Assembly (NCBI GenBank): GCA_963556495.2
Contig: OY747705.1
Location: 27,463,501-27,527,500, forward strand
Direction: 5' to 3'
From: Valencia hispanica
Lineage: Eukaryota; Chordata; Actinopteri; Cyprinodontiformes; Valenciidae
Length of the DNA stretch: 64,000 bases
Below are positions 33,020 through 46,381 of the stretch, piece after piece. Each line of letters starts with the position of its first letter. Position 1 is the stretch's first letter. A program made the position numbers and the translations under genes. The notes beneath the pieces were generated by a model. It was not told where the DNA came from, did not search any database, and saw only the letters and a list, made by a program, of their open reading frames with translations.

Positions 33020-35065
33020 GCCTCCAGCTCAGTAGAAAGTTCGCTGTGGGGATTTATTAAAAGGACACAAAAGATGTTTTTTTTTACATTTCTTTACTTC
33101 GCTCTCTAAGGCTGGTGTGTTTTGTGTTGCTTGGTGGAGAGAAAACTTTTGGCTGGAGTCAGAACAGTGAGATAACCACCAGGCTTGGAAGGTGCAGACT
33201 GGACTTTAACAGTAAAACACCTGAATGTTCAATCTCAACACTGAATCATTACTTTTTTTTAATTGCCTGTCTTTATTTTGTTCAGCCACTAAAAAGGGGA
33301 CTAAACTCCCGAAACATTGGTGGATTGTGCTCATCCACACAGATTAGGGCTGTCATCTGTACCAGGCCCAGAAGGCAGCTGCATGCTTCTGATTCCCAAT
33401 GAGTTGAACTGCTGTCTGGCCATACCAGAGCCTTCACATTGGCATTGCACTTTACTCTCCTCTTCTTTTTCTACGTGTGCGGACAGGAGTGCAGAGGAGA
33501 GAGACATATGCACAAGGCAAACACAGTGTTTCACTCGGAAAAAAGCGTACAAAAGCAGTGGCACAAGCGTGAATCTAGAAACATGCTCATGTTTTTTTTT
33601 TATGCGTTACTGACAGTGTTTGGAGAAATGGTCTCATCTGCTGATCCGTGCATTCAGCCGTCTGTTACAGAAGTTGTTTGATTGAGGGTGTTTGTGACAG
33701 CAGTCATATTTACAGGATTTAGTCTAAGAGAAATATGCTTCAGAGAAGAAATCTGTCAGTATTAAACCCTTTTTCACACGAGGAATCACAACTTTCAGTA
33801 TAGATCCTACTTCTGAATTAATTTATTCTTCAGATACAAAGATTTAAAACATGCTGTTTCCATTATAGCTAAACCCAAATTGTACACAACACCAATGAGT
33901 ATTAAAAGGAACATAGAAGCCCCCCTTTGTGTTTGCTCTCTTCAGTCAGATCCAGCCTTCTCCTGATAATCTTCTCAGCGAGCAGCAGCCTCAGCTTTGC
34001 CTGCTGTCAACCTACTTCCCCCAACTCCAGATGTGCTGTCGGCCCTTTGTAGGATTAACACAGTCTACCACATTCAGAGTTGATAATTCAGCTTCCGAGC
34101 TGGATTGCCTGCAGAGATCAGTCACCATCAGACCCAGCTTCACAAATTATTTGCTACAACTAGAAATCTCCAAGTAAATCCCTTGTGAGCTGCATTCAAG
34201 TTGAAAAAAGCATCTAACAGTTTCATGCTTGTGCAGGAGTCTTCCATAAAATGCCCCTTCCCAGATCTCATCTCTGCTCCGGACAGGCCAGTCGATGTGA
34301 GCACCTTTATGGAGAAACGAAATGCCAAGTCTTCTTTTTTTCATATTTTACCTCGCCACAAATCAAATAACAGACAGTGACATAATTGGGAGGAAAAAAA
34401 CAACAGATTGCAGCTCACAAATTACAGTGTATTTACCTTCTAAATTAACATGAGTTAAACGGACAAAACAAGGGACAGGGAAATAGTTTGTTTCCTAATG
34501 TACTTATTTTGTATTTGTTATGACTTATTTGAAAGAAATGTTTTTAAATAATTAACTATTTATATTTAATTTAAAAGCATGATTTAGAAAACCAAGAAAT
34601 GCCATGTAGTCATGCATTTCAGTAATGCCTGGTAATTCAAATTTGTATATGCCAGATAACTAAATAGCATAATCCCTCCAATGAGAGATGTGTCACAGCT
34701 TTATTCCATGCACAAGCCAATGGATAAGCAGTAAATGCTGGTCATAACTGAATTATATAGACAAAGTAACTTGTTGGCTGCAATCTGGGATCCTAGAGGA
34801 AAACAACACAGAAGCCCATCATCGAAGCAGTTTTGTTCAGCCTGTTTTGCCTCAGAAGTTTGCATCTTATCGTTGTAAATTTTGTACAATTTGAAAACGT
34901 GTGGATCGTCTTGTTTCATGAGCGCTATTTATTAATCTTGCCATGTGTCTTTGAAAAATATGTAAAAGAGAGCACTGAATTTATTCATTTATGCCTTCTG
35001 TGTAATGGTATGAACCGTGTACAGTTAAATCTATATGAGGAAATAAAGCTGAATTGTCTTTGGTT
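33020..35065 (+). other. lhx4: lhx4 3' UTR (inferred)
   Basis: No coding frame with a recognised domain follows the stop. The first well-placed canonical AATAAA is at 35042-35047, giving a 3' UTR of about 2 kb. That length is ordinary for this gene, but the end is inferred. Confidence 0.5.
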
Positions 35066-36064
35066 ATCCCTCGAGTGTGTTTTTCTTTATATTTTTCACA
35101 AAGCTGGCTTGCAGTGATGAATGTGAGAGCTGAGATTGTCAGCCGAGCTTTGTTTATGACGCATCCAAAGAAAAATACGTCCTGTTGGTGTTTTTATTAT
35201 TTTGCCTTATCGAAACGCTCTTAGAGCCAGTTAACCCACAAATTCATTTACCCATTGAGAGCATTTACCACACACTTAGGCCTCTATTCAATTGTGGAGA
35301 TCCATTTAGTACCTCCAACAGGCACTGGTCAGTCATTTAACAGTGATCGATGCTGTTTTCCTCTCTCGCTATCGGAGAGTGGGGGTGACAAGAAAGATGC
35401 ATGAAAAGAAGCTATAAGGGAGGACAGAGGGGAGGGGAATAAAACATGCACACAAACAGATGCCTTGCTGGCTGTTTCTCTGATCCTATCAGTGCTAAGG
35501 AGACGCTGGAGCAGATTGCAGCACAGTCAAATCTACCCTTAATCCCCAGACTGTTAACTAATCGCAGAGTGATTTGTGAAATATGACCAAACATGCTTTG
35601 TAGTCAGTCAAAAAGAAAATGTGTCTCTTATAAAGGCAGTTGTCTTGTATGTCAGGCTTGTAAATACTGACTAATAAATCAAGTATAAAGTCACAGTGTT
35701 GATTTTTAAGCCGTTACGCTTTGAGGAATTCCTCAAAGCTGAAAAAAATCATTTAGTTTTCTGGTACCTTGTTAGACATAAAGCTGTTTCTTTTTAAATG
35801 TATGGGTGGCACTATTAGTAACAGTATTCAGTCAGGAAGCAGAGAAAGAAGAGGGGAAGACATGCAGAAAAGATCCTTGAATCGGGAATCAAACCCCATA
35901 GAGCTGCGTTTAGGACTAATAGCCTCTGTGTATAGGACACCAGTTATACCTTTGCATTACATATCGCCCCAGACATAAAACTTTCTAAGAACTTCGCAAG
36001 TGTCTGATATCTTTTTTCTGCTGTGAAGATGGGACACAACTTTGTAATAGATTTATAGTTATGC
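35066..36064. other. Intergenic between lhx4 and repeats
   Basis: Mostly unclassified. The part at about 35800-35960 (gagaaagaagaggggaagacatgcag...gaatcgggaatcaaacccc) is a fragment of the same dispersed repeat as 1370-1500. Confidence 0.45.
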
Positions 36065-37190
36065 AGCACTTTGGAAAGGCATTCATACCTCTCGAGCTTT
36101 TTCACATTTTGTTACATTAAAACCCAAAACTTCAATGTATTTTATAAGGATTTGACATGGTTTTCAACGGGTTTTACAAAGAAGAACCTGTAAAAGGTCA
36201 GAGCTTCTGGAGGTCAACCAATAAACTCCTGAAGAGAGAAAGCTAAGAAACAGAGTCCACCTAGTTGCAATTTAATCTCAGCATTAATACAGCTGTTCTG
36301 TTTCTGGCCTCAGAGGTTTGTTGGAGAACATTAGTGAACAAAGATCATTATGGAGCAGAAAGGTCGGGGATAAAGACGTGAAGATGTTTAAATCAGGGTT
36401 AGCCCAAAAGGAACATCACATGTAGCATGGTTGCCCACTTAAACTGAGAAGGACAGCCTTAATCAGAGAAGCAGCCAAGAAGCCCATTGTTAATCTGGAT
36501 GAGACGCAAAAATCTGCTGCTCAGGTGGAGGAATCTTTTACAGGACAACTATTAGTAATGTGCTCAACAAATCTGGCCTTTATGAAAGTAGTAAGCCATT
36601 GTCAAAATAAAGCTACAAGGTGTCTTGTTTGATGTTTGCCACAGGTCATGCAAGGCAAGGCAATTTTATTTGTATAACACACTTTCAGCAAGGCTATTCT
36701 TTACATACATAAAAACTGCAATAAAGCATAACACACACACAAAACATGACACATTAAAACATTACTCAAAGGCAGCTCTAAACAGATGGGTTTTTAGCCT
36801 TGATTTAAAACAGCTCAGTATTTCAGCAGCTTTGCAGTCGTCTGGAAGTTTGTTCCCGATAAGGGAAGCATAGAAGCTGAAAGCTGCTTCTCCCTGTTTG
36901 GTTCTAATTCTAGGGATGTTTTTCCAAATGTTTATCCAGGGGACACAGCAAGATGGAACCCCCCAAAGTGAAACTTGATGGTGGCAGCATCATGCTGTGG
37001 GAGGGCTGTCCTTCAGCAGAAACCCTGCAAGAGACTTCATACTATGGCGGAGGTTCACCCTCCAGCAGGACAACAATCATAGATACAGCCAGAGCTATAG
37101 CGGAACGACTTATGTGTTTAAATGGCCTAGTCAAAGTCCAGACTAAAATCCATTGAGAACCGCTGTTTTAAAGGCTTTTATTTAAGAATC
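36065..37190 (+). mobile_element. Decayed Tc1-like transposon, interrupted by a LINE fragment
   Basis: Family text includes 'ttcacattttgttacattaaaacc', 'cctcagaggtttgttggagaacattagtgaacaaa', 'gacaactattagtaatgtgctcaacaaatctggcc' and, after the interruption, 'ttgatggtggcagcatcatgctgtgg', which encodes DGGSIMLW. The body stops at about 36647 and resumes at about 36940, where a LINE tail has been inserted. Multiple stops and deletions make it non-functional. Confidence 0.82.
36648..36940 (-). mobile_element. LINE 3' fragment nested in the Tc1 relic
   Basis: In reverse complement this is a 5'-truncated LINE end: the plus strand starts 'aaggcaaggcaattttatttgtata' and continues through 'cagctctaaacagatgggtttttagcc' and 'gtctggaagtttgttcccgataag', phrases typical of L2/Rex-type 3' ends in fish. 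The 5' truncation falls near 36935. It splits a transposase in mid-text. Confidence 0.7.
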
Positions 37191-38739
37191 TCTCTGTTGG
37201 TCTTTAAGGGGCAAGAAGTCACCATATTGTGTCAAGAAGAATAGCTATTCAAATAGAAAAATGTGTGTTTAGGTTCTAATTTCTAATAACGTATTAATTA
37301 CTTTCAAAAATATCTGCAAAACAATCAGATGAAAGCTGTTTTAATGATGCCGTTAAGCCACAACACTGTACGACATTTTTGTATTGACTTCGAGTCTAAA
37401 GTACGAGTAAAGCAAAGCATCAATTAAAAACAAAGAATGTCAGCAGTACTTCACGACTTTAGAGCACTGTGATTGGTCAGTCAGATTGGGGCACCTTCCT
37501 GACTCCAGACTCGTCAGCGAGCACCTGGTAGAGGACCCTTGGGATGAGCTCTGAAACAGGAAGGCCCCTGTGGTACATCCATCTGTGGGAATGAACATCT
37601 AAGTCAGATTCAATACAAGACCAATGGAAGGCGAGAGCTGGGATGAGAAGCTTTAGCATCCAGGGGGAACTTGAACTAAAAGGTGCTACTGCACCACCAC
37701 AAAGGATGAGCTGGGGGGAGGGGAGTTTTGAGTTTCCCTCCTTCACCTCCTGGACTTAAGAACACAATGGGTAGGTGGATGGATGGATGTGTGTCTCCCA
37801 CTTCTCCTCCCTTGGTTGCTTGAATAGTGTCCAGCCCCTCTGCAACACTGATCCAGAGGAAGTGGATGTGAAGGATGAATGAATTATGATCTTGGCTAAG
37901 CATGTTTATTAGAATTAAAATAATTAGAAAGAAATGAAATGTGTTATAATGAAATTACACCACAGCGTACATCTGTATGAAACTCATTTCTATGTAGGAA
38001 TGTGACGCATTTGTCTAAAAGGAGGGCAGTGGAACCCAAACATAAGTGCTATCGATTGCTTTGTTTTAGATATACTTTTAGCATTATAAAAACAAAAAGG
38101 CAAACACTCATTCTGGTTGGAGTTTGCACGTTTGCATAAAATGCCACAAATCGAGCTGATTTTTATTTGAGCATTGATTGGATGGGCTATGGGCATTAAT
38201 GGATAGGGTCTAATAGAACTGGCTTACAAAGATAAAGAGCCGCACAGACAGTTAGGATAATTTACACGCCACTTACAGCACTAGTATACATATAAATCTG
38301 AGGAAACTCCACCACTGTTGCTTTTGCAAAGATGACAAACACAAGCGCAAATGCCATTATCATCGATCGCAAGGCTTTTATTACAAACTTCCTAAAGGAA
38401 ACGCAGTGTTTTTTTTTCTTCTTCTTGCATGAAGCAAACAGGAATAAATTAACATGCAAAACAGAGAAGATTTGTTTTGGACCGAAAGTCAACATCAGAG
38501 CATTGAGAAAGGACATTTTTCTCCTCGAGTGATTTCAATCTAGCCCTGCAGTAAACAATGATCTGCATGATGGCTGAGTTGGCTGGACTCAAGCAGAAGT
38601 CTTTCAATGACGCGTTCAAGGTTGTTTTAGAGGAAAACTGTGACTTTTCCACCAAAGTTGCTGGAGCTGTAGACATCAGATAAATGAGAGATAAAATCAA
38701 ATGGGTTTATGAAGATCTGTGGAAATAAAACTGGAAGAG
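37191..38739. other. Intergenic, nothing recognised
   Basis: Short open frames on both strands lack domains. A short (GGAT)-like run lies at about 37773-37786. No gene recognised. Confidence 0.4.
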
Positions 38740-39560
38740 GGCGAGAATCTTAATTTTTCATTGGGTTTTTTGGAATCCCACAGAGTAGTTTGTAGTCTTA
38801 TCAAAATCTGGAGTATCGAGCAGCAGAAACACCTTCTTCATAATCTGAACTCCACAAAGATGAATATGCTGTGATCGAAACCACTTTAACACTGGCTGCA
38901 TGTTTAGGGTTTATGTGCTGCTGGAAGGTGAACCTCTGCTCCAAACGTCCAGGATTGCTCTGTATTTGTCTATATCCATCCTTACATCAGCTCCTTCCAG
39001 CTTCCCTGTCTCTGAGAAAGAAAATCCTCCTTACAACATGATGCTGCCACCACCATCTTTTGCTGTGAGGATGATGTTTCCAGGGTGATGTGTAGTGTTC
39101 GTTTTCCTCCACAAAGCGTTTTAACTTTGGTCTCATCTCGAACTTTTTTTCCTATGTTAGCACTGCCAAACTGCAAACAACACTAGGGACAGCTTTATGT
39201 CAACACTAGCTGTCCTTTTGACCATTTTTCATAAAGCAGAGATTAATACAGTGTAGGATTAATAGTTGTAGTGTAAACCCATTCTCTCACCCAGAGCTGT
39301 AGATTAATGCTTTTCTTGTGAGGGCTGTCAGTTTGAGTGGACAGCCATGTGTTTATAGATTGCAGTTATAACGTACATACTCTTTCCTTTTCTAGAGGAC
39401 TGATTTTGCTTTATGAACCAACTCTGATTTAAGCTTCTCCACAACTTCATTACTGACCTTTCTAGAGTGATACTTGCTCTTTATGATGATACACGAAGAT
39501 AGGACACACACAGGTCGACTCTATTCACTAATCAGAGGAATTTCATGCATTGAAGTTTCT
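38740..39560 (-). mobile_element. Decayed Tc1-like transposon
   Basis: The plus-strand text 'acaacatgatgctgccaccaccatcttttgctg' is the reverse complement of the KHGGGSIM transposase box, and 'gggtgatgtgtagtgttcgttttcctccac' continues the same family. The copy lacks intact ends and most of the coding region is degraded. Confidence 0.75.
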
Positions 39561-39599
39561 CGTTGTAAGGTGAGAAATAAAATACTCAAGGGTTGCGAA

Positions 39600-40195
39600 G
39601 ACTATTATTATTGGGATGTGTGGTCTTAAGGCTGGACCAAAATGCAAACTTAAGCTTGGGATGAGCATGATGTGTGAATTTATTTAACAAAAACACAAAA
39701 ACTTACAAAAACTGGTGCAGGCAAGGAACAGGAGGCCAACTATACATAACACAGGGATTAAAGGAGTTCCATGGAGATAAACAGAGGAGCCAGTGGGGAA
39801 CAATACAAACCGGAGAGCTTAAACACACTGAGGGAAAGAAGAGAGTGGGATAGGAACCAGGATGACTAATCAGAGGTAAGCAGAGGCAGCTGGTAAAGTG
39901 AGCAGGCAGCGGGATATTAGGATATGTGAAACAGCTGGGAGGGGAAGTATGTTGGCCAGCTGAGGAAGGGAGAGAGATCAACAAAACTGAGACGGACAGA
40001 CAAAAACCTTGAAACTAACACAAACAGAAAGAAAGACTTGTCTAAGAAACCCAAATCTAGAGCACAATTAATAATAAACCAAGAAGTAAACAAACAGAGG
40101 AATGCACTAAGACCAACTCTAAATAGATAAGCAATAAAGACATGATCAAAACCCAAAATCGAATGACACTTAAACACCTTTGAATCATGACAGTT
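39600..40195 (-). repeat. Unclassified interspersed repeat
   Basis: Purine-rich plus-strand text such as 'gaaacagctgggaggggaag' and 'aaaactgagacggacagacaaaaacc', starting with 'gctggaccaaaatgcaaac', resembles a dispersed fish repeat. Open frames on the minus strand have no domain. Confidence 0.4.
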
Positions 40196-41985
40196 GTACA
40201 CCATCATTCTTATACATACAGTACATGTAATGTCATTTGCTATGCAATTTAATTAAACATTAAATAAATGAGCTGTTTTATTTTTAAACATGATTGCATA
40301 GTTTCTTGAAGTACCTCTGGATTCACTTATAGCACTCAGCCCTTTAAAAACAGAAAATGCATGGTAAAATAAGCAGAAGTATTTGCAGTTAAGTAAACAC
40401 AATTATTACATCATTATAACTTTTATCATCATTAATAAAGTTTTGATTATCCATCTAATTAAATGTTACCTTTACTAAATTACTAGACTGCTAAAAAACG
40501 TCTTACAAAAAGACATCATGGTGTTTTATGTTTGACTCTTTCTTGGATATTAAAAATGTTACTTTGTTTTAGATTTCTGGCCTACTCTAAAGATTAAAAA
40601 GGCTTATGAAGCACTAAAGTGAAGCACATGTACCTTAAACGGCTTCTAATCCTACTTTATTACTTTTCACCTGTAAAGAAAACAGCATAAATATTCAGAA
40701 GGGCTGCTTACGGTGAGATTGTGGTGCATGTGAGTCTGAGGCTTGCAGAAGGAGGGAGCTGCAGTGTCACAAGTGAAAAGCTCAAAGGAAAATTGGAGCT
40801 CCATAATGGAAGCATAATGGGCTTAGTGTCAGAGTCTTGCAGACAACAAGGGAGGAAAGTATGACTGCCGTCAACCTCTCTTACCTCTATCCATTGTAAC
40901 GGCGGTTCAGGAAACAACAAGGAGACAACACTGAGACCAAAACAAGTATCCATGGAACACCAACAGCCTAATGGCTGCATGTGGATGGAATTTATAACAG
41001 TGAAATGGCTTCCTCTCCTCTTTGTGGGATTGTAGATCATCACATCTCAGACTCGCTTTGAATACTCAAAAGCTTTGATCTCAGCTTATGTAGGGTTCAA
41101 GAAAGAAAATCCTGATTACAGTTGAATAAATCTCACATTGAGCCTGAAGATACTTTGGTTGGATTTCACAAATGCAGACGATGATAAAATCAGAAAAGCT
41201 ACAGTCGCTTTAAGATCTTTGGTTCTTTCTGTGGTTGATTGAACAGGGGTGTCTGAATAGAAGTAAAGCTATGGCTACCAAAACAGGAGCTAAATTTGAA
41301 CCAATGCCCCAGATGATTATTATACTTGAGCCAATCAATAATGAAGTGTGAAAGGTGCTATACACAGAAAGTAAAAGGCTTCAATTGATTGTGGATTTTT
41401 ATATTGGCCGTATGGCTCACTACCCAGGGTGGCATGCCATAAGGAGCGGCAAAGCACTTGTTGTATCCAGAACAAGTTTTTTGTTTATTTTCCAGTTCAG
41501 TCTATAGTAAGCAGGTGCCTCCCTGTGTTGTGCACAACATGAGCACTGTAGGAAAGCGTGGAAGTTATGTCTAATGGCACTGAAGTTGGTATCTGTTTAG
41601 CAGACTCTGGTTCTGTTACATTATAGGGCTATTTTACTTCTTTCTAGTCTAAGAAGTAGTAGTAGTAGTAGTTTCTAGTCTAAACTACTTAGACTGGTCA
41701 AATCTTAACAGGATAAGTCCATTTTGAAGAGAGGTTTATTAAATACAAAAAAAGATTGATGGAGCCTTTATTCTTTTCTGTAGTTACTACTCCGTGGAGG
41801 GTGATGAAGGAGGAACTAGCCCAGGGCACCATTTGTGTGAGAAGTGCCACTAGGTCCAACACTCCAGGTAAGTACTCCAGATTCCTTTAGAATTAGATTC
41901 TAGTCACAAAGAGGCTCATGCTAACATTTTAATTGGTCTTTATAAATATATATCTTAATCCTTTCTGAAGATTAAGTCACCTAAT
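40196..41985. other. Intergenic, nothing recognised
   Basis: Unclassified sequence. A short (AGT)n run lies at 41655-41671. A segment at 41780-41865 ends at an acceptable donor ('ccag|gtaagt') but has no recognisable coding content. Confidence 0.4.
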
Positions 41986-42689
41986 TAATTCAATTCAGTT
42001 TATTTATATAGCGCCAATTCACAACAGATGTCATCTCAAGGCTCTTAACAAGAAGTCATTTCAATACATTTATACAAACATTCCAATCAGTTAAAAAGTT
42101 TCCTATTTAAGAAATCCCAGCAGATTGCTTCAGTCATTGGCGTGAGGTTGGGCAGACTTTCCAACCACAGCAATCCTTCAGCAATCCCTCATACTGAGCA
42201 AGCATGTAGCGACGGTGGAGAGGAAAAACTCCCCTTTAACAGGAAGAAACCTCCAACAGAACCAGGCTCAGTAGGAGCAGCCATCTGCCACGACCGTCTG
42301 GGGGTTTGAGAAGACAGAGCAGAGACTCAGAAGGAACAGAAGATCTGATATAAGAGTACTTTCTATGTTACAGAAAGTAAGAAGTTGATAACAGGACACA
42401 GTGGATGTTCAGCCACTGGGAGCACCATCCCAGTCGATGCCCCCCGTCCAACAGGGCATTGCAGCCAAGCAGGATACCAGACCAGGTATATCTTCTATGG
42501 AGAGAAAAACACTGAGCGAACACAAAGTTAACAGTCAAAATAGCAGAATGTACTGTAATACAACTGGAGAGTAGTAGTAGAAAAGGAAGTAGCAGAGTGA
42601 AGAAAATTGGTAAGTCTGTCCTCCAGCAGTCTAAGCATATAGCAGCATAACTACAGAGATAGCTCAGGATGACCTTAGCCACTCTAACT

Positions 42690-45487
42690 ATAAGCTTTAT
42701 CAAAAAGGAAAGTTTTAAGCCCGGCCTTAAAAGTAAACAGAGTGTCTGCCTCACGGACTAAAGCTGGGAGCTGGTTCCACAGGAGAGGAGCCTGATAACT
42801 AAAAGATCTGCCTCCCATTCTACTTTTAGAAATCCTAGGAACTACAAGTAAACCTGCAGTCTGAGAGCAAAGTGCTCTGTTAGGAACATATGAAACAATT
42901 AGATCTCTGATGTATGATGGAGCTTGATTATTAAGGGCTTTATATGTAAGAAAAAGGATCGTAAATTATATTCTGGATTTAACAGGGAGCCAATGAAGGG
43001 AAGCTAAAGCAGGAGAAATGTGATCTCTCTTTTTAATATTCATCAGAACTCTTGCTGCCGCATTTCGGATCAACTGAAGGCTTTTAATGGCATTTTGTGG
43101 ACTACCTGATAGTAAAGAATTACAGTAGTCCAGTCTTGAGGTAACAAATGCATGGACTAGTTTCTCAGTATCACTCCTGGACAGGATGTTTCTAATTTTA
43201 GCAATATTCCGGAGGTGAAAGAAGGAAATCCTAGAAACCTGTTTAATATGGGATTTAAATGTCAAGTCTTGGTCAAAAATAACGCAGGGGTTCTTTAAGT
43301 TATTACTGGGGGCCAATTTAATGCCATCCAGATGAAGTGATTGACTAATTAGTTTCTTTTTAAGAATTTCTGGTCCAAAGACAGCAACTTCTGTTTTGTC
43401 AGAATTTAAAAGCAAAAAGTTTAGATTCATCCATGTTTTTATGTCTTTCAGACATGCCTGTAATCTACCTAACTGACTGGGTTCATCAGGATTTATGGAT
43501 AAATATAGTTGTGTATCATCGGCATAGCTGTGGAAATTTATCCCATGCTGTCTAATGATTCTACCAATTGGAAGCATATATATGGTGAAAAGAATTGGTC
43601 CAAGCACAGAACCCTGTGGAACTCCACAAGTAACCCTTGAGAGTGAAGAAGATTGATCATTTAGATGAACAAACTGGAATCTGTCAGACAAATATGATTT
43701 AAACCAGCCTAGTGCTGTTCCTTTGATCCCTACAACATGTTCAAGCGTTTCTAAGAGAATATTGTGATCGACTGTGTCAAAAGCAGCACTGAGATCTAAC
43801 AAAACCAGAACAGACACAAGTCCATTATCTGAGGCCATGATAATATCATTAGTAACCTTCACCAGTGCTGTTTCAGTGCTATGATGAGCTCTAAAACCTG
43901 ACTGAAACTCTTCAAACAGCTCGTTACTGTTTAGATGCTCACAGACTTGATTAGCAACAATTTTCTCAAGGATTTTGGATAAGAAAGGAAGGTTAGATAT
44001 AGGTCTGTAATTCACTAAGTCATCTTGATCAAGGGAAGGTTTCTTGAGTAAAGGTTTAATTACAGCTATTTTAAATTCTTGTGGTACGTACCCGTTTACT
44101 AAGGATAGATTCATCATATCCAAAATGGGGCCAGGAACCAAATGGAACACTTCTTTAAATAATTTGGTTGGGATTGGGTCCAACATAAAAGTTGAAGGTT
44201 TAGATGAGGCTAATATTTTTTGATAATTCATTAAGTAATCATGTTTGGGAGGATGCCAATGATTTAATTTTTAATAGAATTAATTTTATTTATGAAGAAT
44301 CCCATAAAATCATCACTCCTAAGAGCTGGGGGAATAGTTGGCTCAACAGAGCTATGACTCTGTGTAAGTTTGGCAACTGTACTAAAAAGAAACCTAGGAT
44401 TGTTTTTATTCGCCTCTATTAATGATGAAAAATATGCTGTTCTAGCTTGTCGAAGGGTCTTTTTATACAGCAGTAGACTGTTATTCCAGGTTAAATAGGA
44501 ATCCTCTATATGTGTAGAGCGCCATTTTCTCTCCAACTTCCTAGTATTCTGCTTTAAAGTATGCAACTCTGCGTTAAACCAAGGAGTCAGACTCCTATGG
44601 TTAGCCACTTTAAGGGGGCTACACTATCTAATGCCAAACGCAATGAGGACGTAACGCTGTGAACCGGACCATCAATTTCTGAAGGGTTAGAGATAGAATT
44701 GCTGCCATCCACTGTGTTACTCTGAGACACTGAGGAAAGTAAGAATGGAACATATTCTTTAAAAATTGTTACAGCATTGTCTGATAAAGCTCTACTATAA
44801 TGAAATTTTCTTTCAGATATAAGATGGTCAGTTAAAGTAAATTCAAAAGTTATTAAGAAGTGGTCAGACAGGACCGGGTTATGTGGATGGACTGTTATTT
44901 CCTCACACTCAATACCATATGTCAGTACAAGGTCCAAAGTGTGTTTACCCGAGTGGGTTGATCCCTGTACTTTTTGAGTAAAGCCAATTGAGTCTAAAAT
45001 AGCACTAAAGGCTGCATTTAGGCTAACACTTTCAGTATCCACATGAATATTGAAGTCCCCCACTATAATGACCCTATCAGTATTTCATACTAAATCAGAT
45101 AAAAAATGTGAGATCTGATCCAAGAATTGAGAGTAAGGGCCTGGTGGACGATACAAAACCACAAACAAAAATGGTCTTAATGTTTTGCAACTTGGATGAG
45201 GAAAATTAAGGGTTAGATGTTCAAAAGAACTGTAGCAATCAATTGGTCTGGGACTAATTAGTAAATCCTCTTCGCCCAGTATTTCTAGGAATGTGAAAAT
45301 TTAAATGACTGGAAGGAGTTGACTCATTTATACTGACACAATCCTCCTGCTGCAACCAGGTTTCTGTGAGACAAAGCAAATCAATGTGATTATCACGAAT
45401 CAGGTCATTTACTAACAAAGTCTTTGAGGAGAGAGATCTTATGTTTAATAAACCACATTTAATAAATGTATTTTTCTGTTCAGTCAA
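42690..45487 (-). pseudogene. L2 LINE ORF2 pseudogene (endonuclease and reverse transcriptase)
   Basis: The endonuclease shows [33 protein letters not shown] and the catalytic SDH (LSDHFLITF). The reverse transcriptase shows YRPISNLPFLSKILEKI, FQSGFRAHHSTETAL, SAAFDTVDH, GVPQGSVLGP and the YADD box (HSYADDTQLYL). Stops occur near 45254, 45088 and 42966, and frameshifts near 44600 and 44250. After the 42966 stop the frame continues (FLTYKALNNQAPSYI), showing the break is recent. The protein cannot be made intact. Confidence 0.88.
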
Positions 45488-45667
45488 AGTCGTATTTATC
45501 TTTATGAGATTTCCATAATTTGCTTTTGTTGGCTTAGCTTTTTATCCATTTCATTTTGGCCGTGGGCAAGACACTGTTTCTACAGGGTAATGGGTGGGTA
45601 ACAGTACAGAAGCAGCAGAGAGGTGGGTTAAACTACGACTCTGCTTCCTGGTCTGGACCCTGGGTTG

Positions 45668-46381
45668 TCAGTGTTTTGGAGGACTAATAAATTCGGCCAT
45701 ATTCCTAGAAAGAAGAGCTGCTCCATCCAAAGTGGGATGGATGCCGTCTCTCCGGATCAGACCAGGTTTTCCCCAAAAAGTTCGCCAGTTATCAATGTAG
45801 TCCACATCATTTGCAGGACACCACCTAGACAACCATTGATGGAATGACAGCATGCGGCTAAACATGTCGTCACTGGTCCGATCAGGCAGGGGACCAGAAA
45901 AGATTACAGAGTCTGACATTGTTTTGGCAAACTTGCACACCGAAGCAACACTAATTTTTGTGACCTCCGATTGGTGTAACCGGGTGTCATTACCGCCAGC
46001 GTGAATAACAATCTTACTGTATTTACGCTTAACTTTAGCCAGCAGTTTCAGGTAGGATTTGATGTCGCCCGTTCTGGCCCCTGGCAAGCATTTGACTATG
46101 GTTAATGGTGTCTCTAATGCCACATTTCTGACTATGGAGCTGCCAATTACCAGGGTCAGCTTCTCAGCGGGTGTGTCGCTGAGCGGGGAAAATCTGTTAG
46201 AAACGTGGACGGGTTGGTGGTGGCCCGTGGGCTGGGTCCTAGAACTATGCTTCCTACGTACAGTCACCCAGCCGGCCTGAGGTCCCGGCTGCGCGGGCTC
46301 TACCGGAGGACGGCTTACAACGTATGAATCATTTATCCATAAAAAGATTACTAAATTTAAAATTTGAACCAGTGCATCCAT
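45668..46381 (-). CDS. L2 LINE ORF1 protein, SGNH/GDSL esterase-like
   Basis: An uninterrupted 237-codon frame. It contains an SGNH-hydrolase-like order: [10 protein letters not shown] (GxS block), [14 protein letters not shown], a block with [14 protein letters not shown] (GxND block), and [16 protein letters not shown] (DxxH block). L2/CR1 elements of fish are known to carry such an ORF1. The start is the first ATG of the frame. It looks intact although the partner ORF2 is broken. Host function is not implied. Confidence 0.8.
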   Translation of the reverse strand: MDALVQILNLVIFLWINDSYVVSRPPVEPAQPGPQAGWVTVRRKHSSRTQPTGHHQPVHVSNRFSPLSDTPAEKLTLVIGSSIVRNVALETPLTIVKCLPGARTGDIKSYLKLLAKVKRKYSKIVIHAGGNDTRLHQSEVTKISVASVCKFAKTMSDSVIFSGPLPDRTSDDMFSRMLSFHQWLSRWCPANDVDYIDNWRTFWGKPGLIRRDGIHPTLDGAALLSRNMAEFISPPKH

